Source: an uncultured Oscillospiraceae bacterium
GTDB lineage: Bacteria; Bacillota; Clostridia; Oscillospirales; Oscillospiraceae
DNA: 59,099 nt
Direction: 5' to 3'
NCBI GenBank assembly: GCA_910579965.1
Contig: CAJTWF010000012.1
Span: 1-59,099, forward strand
The notes below the pieces were generated by a model, which ran no database searches, was not told the DNA's origin, and worked only from the letters and a program-made list of their open reading frames with translations. Shown one piece after another: positions 1 through 7,700 of this stretch; position 1 is the stretch's first letter, and each line of letters opens with the position of its first letter. The position numbers were made by a program, and so were the translations under genes.

Positions 1-35
1 CCGTCTATCGCGCCGTCGTCGCTGACAGCTTGCTT

Positions 36-64
36 AATATACCAGATCATCCCCCGTTTGTCAA
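36..64 (-). promoter_or_regulatory. Leftward sigma-A promoter for a gene outside the window
   Basis: On the minus strand a perfect TTGACA (59-64) and TATATT (36-41) are separated by 17 bases. It points out of the left edge, so the gene it drives is not visible. The ten bases TATACCAGAT at 37-46 overlap the -10 box and recur inverted at 161-170, which suggests a repressor site shared by the divergent promoters. Confidence 0.7.
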
Positions 65-130
65 CTGCTTTTTTCACTTTTTTGGAAGTTTTTTTTGATT
101 CTTACCAAAGACATTTTCCCCATAACGTGA

Positions 131-173
131 TATAGTATACATGGAACCATTTCCCACTATATCTGGTATACAT
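131..173. promoter_or_regulatory. Operator-like repeats upstream of the YhaN-like gene
   Basis: GTATACAT occurs at 135-142 and again at 166-173, 31 bases apart, with ATATAG/CTATAT half-sites between them. The second copy lies inside ATCTGGTATAC, the inverse of the site over the leftward promoter at 37-46. The spacing of about three helical turns fits a dimeric regulator binding on one face. The regulator is not identified. Confidence 0.4.
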
Positions 174-199
174 TATATATGTAAGGATAGGAGCGCCCC

Positions 200-2386
200 A
201 TGCAGATCAAACGGCTTGCCGCCACCTTTGGGCGGCTGGAAAACGAATCACTGGACCTGGAGCCCGGCCTCAACGTCATCGAGGCCCCCAACGAGGCGGG
301 CAAATCCACCTGGACTGCCCTCCTGCGGGTGATGTTCTACGGTCTGAACACCCGGGACCGCAGCCCGGGAGCGGACAAGCGCCGCTACCAGCCCTGGAGC
401 GGCAGCGCCATGAACGGGGCCATGGACCTCTCCCTGCCCCAGGGGGAGGTGACCATTACCCGCCGCACGGCCCGGGCCAACTCCCCCATGGGGGCCTTCT
501 CCGCCGTGTACACGGGCACCGCCTCCCCTGTGGACTTTCTCACCGCCGCGGGCTGCGGCGAGACCCTGCTGGGCGTCCCCCAGGACGTCTATGAGCGCAG
601 CGCCTATATCCGGCAGTCCGGACTGGCGGTGGACCAGAGCGCGGCTCTGGAGCGGCGGATCGCCTCCCTCATCACCACCGGGGAAGAGGACACCTCCTTC
701 ACTGACGCGGCAGGCCGGCTGAAAAAGCAGCTCAACGCCCGCCGCCACAACAAGACCGGCCGCATTCCCCAGCTGGAGCAGGCCATGGCGGAGCTGCGCA
801 CCGCCGCGGAGGAGCTGGACGGGCTGGTCCAGTCGGTGAACCGGGATCTGGCGGAGCAGGACGAGCTCCAGGCCCAGATGGAGGAGATCCGGGGGCTGAT
901 GGCCCGCCACGACGGAGCGGACCTCACCGACGAGTACCGGACCGTGGAGAGCCTGCGCCTGGACGTGGCCTCGGCCCATGACCGGGTCAAGACCCTGGAG
1001 AGCGGCAGCCGGGGCCTGCCGGACCGGCTGGAGCTGGAGACCCTCCAGGGCCGCATCAACGCCCTGGTCTCGGTGGACCGGGCTGTGGCGGAGTCCAAGT
1101 CCCGGCTGGAGCTGGCGGTCCGGGCCTTCCGCACGGCGGAGGCGGCCATGGAGGCCCACCCCATGGCGGGCAAGGACCCCTCCCAGGCCGCCAGCATCCC
1201 CCTGAACGCGCCGCCCCGGCCCAAGGCGTCCCCTCTGTTTCTGGTCCTGGCTCTGGCGGCGGGACTGCTCACCGGCGGGGCCCTGGCCTGGTTCACCCGC
1301 ATCTGGCCGGCGGCGGTGGGGGGCGGACTGGCCCTGTTTGCCGCGGCGCTGCTGCTGCTCTTCATCCCCCTGCGCCGCCGGCAGACGGAGTGGGACCAGG
1401 ACTATGCGGAGCTGGCCCGGCAGCGCCGGGAGGCGGTGGACGCCTATACGGAGCTCTATGACAAGGCCGTTCAGGCCCGCACGGTCTGCCAGGGGGCCCA
1501 GGCCGCCTATGAGGCCGTGGAGGCCACCGCCAAGGCCAACCTGGACCAGATTCTCTCCCAGGTCCGGGCCTTCCGGCCCATGGTCCGGGATCTGGCCGAC
1601 GCCCGGGCCGCCATGGATGAGGCCTTTGTCCGCTGCGGGGAGCTGGAGCAGGCCCGGCGCAAGGAGGACGAGGCACGTCTGCGCTGGCAGACCCGGCGGG
1701 ACGAGGCGCCGCCCCCGCCGGCGGAGCCGGTAGAGCGGCCCCAGGAGAGCCGGGAGGAGCTTCTGCGCCGCCAGGCGGACACCGTGGACCGGCTCTCGGC
1801 CCTCCGCCGCCGCATCCACACCACCCAGGGCCGCATCCAGGCCCTGGGGGATCCGGAGGATCTGCGCTCCCAGCTGCGGCGCATGGAGGAGCAGTACGCC
1901 TTCCTCCAGAAGGAGTACGACGCCATCGCCCTGGCCACGGAGGTTCTCTTTGTGGCCAGCTCCTCCCTGCAAACCCGGTTCTCTCCGGATCTGGGCAGCC
2001 GCGCCGCTGCCATCTTTACAAAACTGACCAAGGGGAAGTATAATAAGGTGCTGCTGGACCAGGACCTGCGGCCCTCCGCCCAGGAGACGGGCCAGTTTGT
2101 GGCCCACGACGTACCCTTCCTCAGCCAGGGGGCGGCAGACCAGCTGTATCTGGCGGTGCGTCTGGCCATCTGCGACATGGTCCTGCCCGCAGACCGGGCC
2201 TGTCCGGTCCTGCTGGACGACGCGCTGGTCAACTTTGACGACCAGCGCATGGCCGCCGCCCTGGACTACCTGCTGGAGCTGTCGGAGCGCCGTCAGGTGC
2301 TGCTGTTCACCTGCCAGCGCCGGGAGGGGGAGTATCTCCGCTGGGCCTGCCCGGACCGGTTCCACTGCGTCAGGCTCCAGGGGTAG
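200..2386 (+). CDS. AAA family ATPase, YhaN/SbcC-like
   Basis: This 728-residue protein is a predicted SMC-like ATPase. The N-terminal Walker A motif NEAGKST is near residues 31-37, two membrane-like hydrophobic stretches lie at about 344-392, long charged coiled-coil segments flank them, and a signature (FLSQGAADQLYLAVR) is followed by the Walker B motif VLLDDALVNFDD near 670-681. A mid-protein membrane hairpin is characteristic of YhaN-type ATPases rather than of SbcC. Such proteins usually pair with an SbcD-like nuclease, but none is present here; the leftward gene outside the window is on the opposite strand. The start follows an AGGAG site. Role in DNA repair is inferred from the family only. 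Confidence 0.8.
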   Translation: MQIKRLAATFGRLENESLDLEPGLNVIEAPNEAGKSTWTALLRVMFYGLNTRDRSPGADKRRYQPWSGSAMNGAMDLSLPQGEVTITRRTARANSPMGAFSAVYTGTASPVDFLTAAGCGETLLGVPQDVYERSAYIRQSGLAVDQSAALERRIASLITTGEEDTSFTDAAGRLKKQLNARRHNKTGRIPQLEQAMAELRTAAEELDGLVQSVNRDLAEQDELQAQMEEIRGLMARHDGADLTDEYRTVESLRLDVASAHDRVKTLESGSRGLPDRLELETLQGRINALVSVDRAVAESKSRLELAVRAFRTAEAAMEAHPMAGKDPSQAASIPLNAPPRPKASPLFLVLALAAGLLTGGALAWFTRIWPAAVGGGLALFAAALLLLFIPLRRRQTEWDQDYAELARQRREAVDAYTELYDKAVQARTVCQGAQAAYEAVEATAKANLDQILSQVRAFRPMVRDLADARAAMDEAFVRCGELEQARRKEDEARLRWQTRRDEAPPPPAEPVERPQESREELLRRQADTVDRLSALRRRIHTTQGRIQALGDPEDLRSQLRRMEEQYAFLQKEYDAIALATEVLFVASSSLQTRFSPDLGSRAAAIFTKLTKGKYNKVLLDQDLRPSAQETGQFVAHDVPFLSQGAADQLYLAVRLAICDMVLPADRACPVLLDDALVNFDDQRMAAALDYLLELSERRQVLLFTCQRREGEYLRWACPDRFHCVRLQG

Positions 2387-2456
2387 GCCCCTGCGTTCGG
2401 ATTCCTTTCTTTTTTACGAGAAAAGGGCATATACTATATGATCCAGAGGTGGTCTC

Positions 2457-3395
2457 ATGTCCCTGTTTTTCCCTGCGTCTCTCGCCTCTCCCCTGGAGCG
2501 GGGCTGCTTTGCCTTTCTTCTGCTGATAACCTACAGCCTGCTGGGCTGGTGCGGGGAGATGGTCTACTGCTCCATAGGCCAGCGCCGGCTGTGCGAGAAG
2601 CGGGGCTTTCTCAACGGCCCCCTCTGCCCCATCTACGGCCACGGGGCCCTGGTGGTGCTGCTGGTCCTGGACGGCGGGTGTGAACATCCGGCGCTCACCT
2701 TCCTCCTGGGCGCGCTGCTCACCTCCCTGGTGGAGTACGTCACCTCCTACGCCATGGAGAAGCTCTTCCGCATGCGCTGGTGGGACTACTCCCGCTACCG
2801 CTTCCACATCAACGGCCGGGTGTGCCTTCTCAACTCCGCCATCTTCGGTCTTGCCAGCGTCTTTCTCTGCCACGCCGCCAACCCGCCCATTGCCGCCCGG
2901 CTCTCCGGCCTCTTCGCCGCCGGCGCGGGCGTCCCCCTGGCCCTGGCGCTGGGGGTTCTCTACGGGGCGGATATTGCCATCTCCGTGCGCAGCGCCATCC
3001 GCATCGGGGACCGTCTGGCCAAGCTCCAAGCCATCCACCGGGAGCTGGCGGAGAAGCTGGACGCCCTGAAAGCGGAGCAGCAGCGGGCGGCGGAGGCCCA
3101 GCGGCAGCGGCTGGAGGAGGCGGTGTCCGCCGCCCGGCAGAGCGCCGGGGAGCGGGCCGCCCTGGCCCGCCAGAGCGTTCAGGCCCGGCTGGAGCCTCTG
3201 GCGGATCTGGGGGACGAGTTTGCCCTCCGCCTGGAGGAGGCCAAAAACGAGGCCCAGCAGAAGCTCCACGCCCTCTACCAGTGTCAGGACTTCTTTGAAC
3301 GCCGCCTGCTCCGCTCCTTCCCGGCCCTGCGCTCTCTCCGCCACGGGGAGGCCCTGGCCAGGTGGCGGGAGTATCTGGCCCGCCGGAAAAAGTAG
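2457..3395 (+). CDS. Putative ABC-transporter type IV (CmpB-like) membrane protein
   Basis: This 312-residue protein has four or five hydrophobic segments in its first 175 residues. They include SLLGWCGEMVYCSI and a GFLNGPLCPIYGHGALVV stretch, which is the hallmark of the CmpB/DUF1113 family of putative permeases. The C-terminal 130 residues are Ala/Glu/Arg-rich and look coiled-coil, longer than in typical family members. GAGGTGG precedes the ATG. It lies 70 bases after the YhaN-like gene and in the same direction. Substrate is unknown and no ATPase partner is adjacent, so transport itself is only a family label. Confidence 0.7.
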   Translation: MSLFFPASLASPLERGCFAFLLLITYSLLGWCGEMVYCSIGQRRLCEKRGFLNGPLCPIYGHGALVVLLVLDGGCEHPALTFLLGALLTSLVEYVTSYAMEKLFRMRWWDYSRYRFHINGRVCLLNSAIFGLASVFLCHAANPPIAARLSGLFAAGAGVPLALALGVLYGADIAISVRSAIRIGDRLAKLQAIHRELAEKLDALKAEQQRAAEAQRQRLEEAVSAARQSAGERAALARQSVQARLEPLADLGDEFALRLEEAKNEAQQKLHALYQCQDFFERRLLRSFPALRSLRHGEALARWREYLARRKK

Positions 3396-3482
3396 GCATT
3401 CGCCCCCCAGGGCCCCGCGGGGCCTTTCGGGGGATGATGAATAGGACACAACCGAAAATGAAAAGCATAAAGGAGAATCACC

Positions 3483-4301
3483 ATGTCAGAATGCACCCAT
3501 GATTGCAGCACCTGCGGCGAGAGCTGCGGGGAGCGCACCCAGCCCCAGTCCCTTCTGAAGGAGCACAACCCCGCCGCCCGGGTGGATAAGGTCTACGGCG
3601 TTGTCTCCGGCAAGGGCGGCGTGGGCAAGTCCATGGTCTCCAGCCAGCTGGCGGTGCTGACCCGCCGGACGGGCCGCGCTGTCGGCGTTCTGGACGCCGA
3701 TGTCACCGGCCCCTCCATCCCCAAGGTCTTCGGCGTCCACCAGCGGGCCATGGCGGACGAGCGGGGGATGCTCCCCGTGCCCACCTCCTCCGGCATCCAG
3801 CTCATGAGCGTCAACCTCCTGCTGGACAACGAGACAGACCCGGTCCTCTGGCGGGGCCCGGTGATCGGCGGCGTGGTCACCCAGTTCTGGACGGACGTGA
3901 TCTGGGACGTGGACTACCTCTTCGTGGACATGCCTCCGGGCACCGGGGACGTGGCCCTGAGCGTGTTTCAGTCCCTCCCCCTGGACGGAATCGTCATCGT
4001 GGCCTCCCCCCAGGATCTGGTGAGTATGGTGGTGGAGAAGGCGGTGAAGATGGCGGAGATGATGGATGTGCCCATTGTGGGCGTGGTGGAGAACATGAGC
4101 TACCTGCTCTGTCCCGACTGCGGCCGGGAGATCCCCCTCTTCGGCCAGGGCCGGACCCAGGCCGCGGCGGAGGCCCACGGCCTGAAGCTTCTCTCCCGCA
4201 TGCCCATTGACCCCGCCCTGGCCCAGCTGGCGGACCAGGGCCGCATTGAGGACCTCCAGGGCCAGTGGCTGAGCCCGGTGGTGGAGGAGATTCTGCGCTG
4301 A
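3483..4301 (+). CDS. Mrp/NBP35 family iron-sulfur carrier ATPase
   Basis: A 272-residue P-loop ATPase predicted to assemble or carry Fe-S clusters. The deviant Walker A motif GKGGVGKS lies at residues 42-49, followed by DADVTGPSIPK (switch I), MPPGTGD (switch II) and VENMSYLLCPDCG, whose CxxC is the bridging cluster site of the Mrp/NBP35 family. The N-terminus carries four extra cysteines (ECTHDCSTCGESCG), as in NBP35-type proteins. Start follows AGGAGA. It is a single gene, followed by a hairpin-rich intergenic region. The family assignment is strong; the client proteins cannot be told from sequence. Confidence 0.92.
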   Translation: MSECTHDCSTCGESCGERTQPQSLLKEHNPAARVDKVYGVVSGKGGVGKSMVSSQLAVLTRRTGRAVGVLDADVTGPSIPKVFGVHQRAMADERGMLPVPTSSGIQLMSVNLLLDNETDPVLWRGPVIGGVVTQFWTDVIWDVDYLFVDMPPGTGDVALSVFQSLPLDGIVIVASPQDLVSMVVEKAVKMAEMMDVPIVGVVENMSYLLCPDCGREIPLFGQGRTQAAAEAHGLKLLSRMPIDPALAQLADQGRIEDLQGQWLSPVVEEILR

Positions 4302-4310
4302 CCGCCCGCA

Positions 4311-4349
4311 GCCGCGCCGCCCCCTCTTTTGGACCGGGAGAGGGGGCGC
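4311..4349 (+). repeat. Direct repeat copy 1 with GC-rich hairpin
   Basis: GCCGCGCCGCCCCCTCT followed by an imperfect hairpin ending AGAGGGGGC. It matches the segment at 4551-4588 at most positions. The pair brackets about 200 bases of hairpin-rich DNA. Confidence 0.6.
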
Positions 4350-4359
4350 TCCGCTGGTC

Positions 4360-4384
4360 AAAAAAGCGGCTTCGCCGCTTTTTT
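4360..4384. terminator. Bidirectional intrinsic terminator after mrp
   Basis: AAAAAAGCGGC, loop TTC, then GCCGCTTTTTT. Both strands give a GC stem followed by six T, so it could end transcripts from either side. Confidence 0.6.
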
Positions 4385-4550
4385 GAGTAAGGTTTCACTC
4401 CGCTCTGCGCCTCGCTGTACGCCTTCAGCGTACAACTCGACGCTCGCTTCGTGCAACGTGTTTTTCCCACGTACACGCCGCGGGAAAAACAATCAAAATT
4501 TATTTCGCGCCTGCGGGCGCGAAACTCCTGCGGAGGGCTTCCCTGACGCG

Positions 4551-4588
4551 CCGCGCCGCCCCCCTCTCCCGGTCCGGGAGAGGGGGCT
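4551..4588 (+). repeat. Direct repeat copy 2 with perfect GC-rich hairpin
   Basis: Near-identical to 4311-4349. Here the hairpin is perfect (CCCCCTCTCCCGG, one base, CCGGGAGAGGGGG) and is followed by CTCTGTCTTTTT, so it can also act as a terminator. Confidence 0.6.
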
Positions 4589-4632
4589 CTGTCTTTTTCC
4601 CGCCCGATCTGGAACTTTTCTTCCCATTTTGC

Positions 4633-4661
4633 TTGCACATCGCCGCGGTTTGGTGCATAAT
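4633..4661 (+). promoter_or_regulatory. Promoter of the 1,597-residue multidomain gene
   Basis: TTGCAC (4633-4638), 17-base spacer, CATAAT (4656-4661). Its position rules out translation starting at 4633 and supports the ATG at 4726. Confidence 0.6.
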
Positions 4662-4725
4662 GTACCCGAACGTCAGAAATCCCGGTGAAGTAAGCACCGA
4701 TACAAACGAACCGAGGAGGCGCGCC

Positions 4726-7700
4726 ATGAACAAAAAACGCATCCGGCAGATGTCGTCCAGTCTTCTTCGCCGGCTCACCACCCAGCCGGCGGTCCGCTAT
4801 CTGGCCGGGCGGCGGGAGACGCTCCGGCAGCTGCTGGAGGAGCAGAACTTCCTCCAGCGCTTTGTCCCCCTCTACGACGGGACCCGCATCCGCTGCGGCG
4901 GCGTGCTCTCCCTGTGCCGGGAGGAGCTGGACCGCCTCAGCCCCCCGCCGGAGGAGGGCTGGATCCCCTTTGCCTACGACTTTGCCCGCAAGTCCATGTT
5001 CCCGGAGAAGGACCCCCGGCTGGAGGAGCATGGGGCGGGTGCGGTGTTTTTCCTCTCCCTGCTCCAGGTCCTCTTTGACGCGGAGCGGTCCCAGCTGGCG
5101 GCGGACCCCATGTGGGATCTGGCGCTGCTGGAGGAGGAGGATCTCTCCGGCAGCGCCCACCAGGACAGCTACCGCCTGTTCCTGCGCGCCTACCGGCGGG
5201 AGTACGTCTACGAGATGATGCGCCTGGGCCTGGAGGCCACCCCCTGGCGGACCCTGGAGCACATCGCCGGGGTCCACCACGTGGCCATGTGGGCGGCCCG
5301 GGGCCTGAAGGCGGCGGGCGCCCCCATTGACCTGGCCCTGGTGTCCGCCGGCGCGGCGGGCCACGATATCGGCAAGTTCGGCTGCCGGCCCGGGGAGCGG
5401 GTGCCCTACCTCCACTACCACTATACGGACCTGTGGTTCTCCCGGCGGCACATGGCGGACATCGGCTACGTGGCCGCCAACCACTCGGTATGGGATCTGG
5501 AGCTGGACTACCTGTCCGCAGAGAGCCTGGCCCTCATCTACGCCGATTTCCGGGTCAAGCAGGAGCGGGGCCCCGACGGCCGGGAGATCACCCGCATCTC
5601 CACCCTCCAGGAGGCCTTTGACGTGATCCTCAACAAGCTGGACAACGTCACCGAGGCCAAGCGGACCCGGTACACCTTTGTTTACGCCAAGCTGCGGGAC
5701 TTTGAGCGGTACATGGAGAGCCTGGGGGTGGACACCACCCTCTCCGGCGTCTCCGCCCCGGCGGCGGCCCGGCGGGACCCGGCCCTCATGCGCCAGGAGG
5801 AGACGGTGGAGGCCCTGCGGCTGCTGGGCGTGGAGCACAATGTCGCCCTCATGAGCCGGCTCACCGGCCAGCGGAGCTTCGCGGGCCTTCTGGAGCTGGC
5901 CCGGGGGGAGACGGACTGGCGGCGGCTGCGGGCCTACCTGGGGGTATTCGAGTCCTACTCCGTCTACCTCAGCACCCCCCAGAAGGTCCAGACCCTGGCC
6001 TTTCTCTACGAGCTTCTGATGCACCGGGAGGGGGACATCCGCCGGCAGGCCGCCGCCCTCATGGGGGAGATCATCGCCCGATTCCACGCGGGCTACGCCA
6101 AGGAGCGGCCGGCCGGCTGGACGCCGGACCCCCGGTCCGTGACGGACATGGACCAGTGGCGGCTGTATCTGGACAGGATCATCTACCCGGACCGGAAGCT
6201 GATGGTCCAGCACCGCCGCTGGGTCAGCTTCACCCTGAAGATGGTGGTCAACTCCCTGCTGCGCGCCTGCGAGCAGGCGCGGCGGGAGGACTTTCTGCGG
6301 GAATTTCTCCGCTTCTACCGCCGGCCGGAGCGGCTGGAGGACGAGACGGCCTTCCAGCTGCTGGAGACCGCCACAGCCCTGCCCATGGAGGAGCTGGGGG
6401 ACCGGCAGCGCTATGACCTGCTTCTCTTCGCCCAGGCCCTGGCGGGGCGGGAGGACGCCACGGTGCGTCTGGCCGCAGTGCTGCTGATGGACTACCTGCG
6501 CCCGGCCATTGCCACCCAGGACGTCATCCTCCACGCCCTGCGGGACGTATCCTGCGCCGGGGAGCGGACCCTCTCGCTGCTGCGGGACCAGCTGGTGGCG
6601 GAGATGGGGGACCCGGACCGGACGGTGGCGCTGGACGAGGACACGGTCTCGGAGACCTTCCTGGACAACCTGAAAACCGCCACCCCCTGGATCGTCAAGG
6701 AGGTCAACATCCGCCTGCTCACCGCCTTCGCCCAGACCGGCGGGGGCCGCCTGCTCCACATCGCCACCCACCTGACCAATCTGGTGAAGGTCAGCGACCG
6801 GGTGACCGTGCGCCACGCCGCCGGCAGCGCCCTGCTGGTCATCGCCCCCCTGCTCAGCGCCGGGGAGCGCAACGAGGTGGCGGTGGAGCTGGGCCGGGGC
6901 CTGGAGATCGGGCAGCAGGAGTTTTCCAAGTACATTCCCGGCTATCTGGGGGCCTTCTGCCTGTGGCTGCCCCCCTCCCAGCTGGAGGAGATGCTCACGG
7001 AGCTGGAGGACTACCTCTGCTCCACCAACAGCCGGGTGGTGTCGGCGGCCCTGGACACGGTGGGGGTGATGTACGAGGAGTACGACACCTACCGCTCCCG
7101 GTTCCCGGAAGCGGACGGGGACTACCGTGGCCGCCGGGAGCGGCTGCTGGGGATGCTGATGCGGGGCCTGGCGGGCATCCGGGCCGAGGTGCGCCAGGAG
7201 GCCATGTTCGTGCTGGGCCGCCATGTGTTCGGATCCAGGCGGCTGGGCGTCCATGAGAAGCGGCAGGCCTTCCTGCTGACCATGAAGAAGATCGCCTCCC
7301 TCATCGGGGAGGACCAGGAGGGGGAGCTGACCTTCTACTACCGGGCGGACATGCTGGGGCGGATCTACCGCTTCATCACGGCCCAGGAGATCCTCCACGG
7401 CGGCTTCCCTCTCCAGGAGCCCCGGCCGGTGGCCTTCTTCCCCGGCACCTTTGACCCCTTCACCCTCTCCCACAAGGGCATTGTCCGGGCCATCCGGGAT
7501 CTGGGCTACGAGGTGCTGCTGGCCATCGACGAGTTCTCCTGGTCCAAGAAGACCCAGCCCCACCGGATCCGCCGCCGCCTGGCGGCCATGTCCACGGCGG
7601 ACGAGTTCCACGTGGACATCTTCCCCGAGGACTTCCCGGTGAACATCGCCAATCCGGAGAACCTCATTGCCCTCCGCCGCGCCCTCCCGGGCCGGGAGGT

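Larger units (their letters stand above)
4302..4725. other. 424-base gene-free region rich in hairpins
   Basis: No gene is supported here. The region holds a direct repeat at both ends (4311-4349 and 4551-4588), each containing a CCCCCTCT...AGAGGGGG hairpin, an AAAAAAGCGGC/GCCGCTTTTTT terminator-like hairpin at 4360-4384, short palindromes around 4418 and 4470, and the promoter of the next gene at 4633-4661. Confidence 0.6.
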
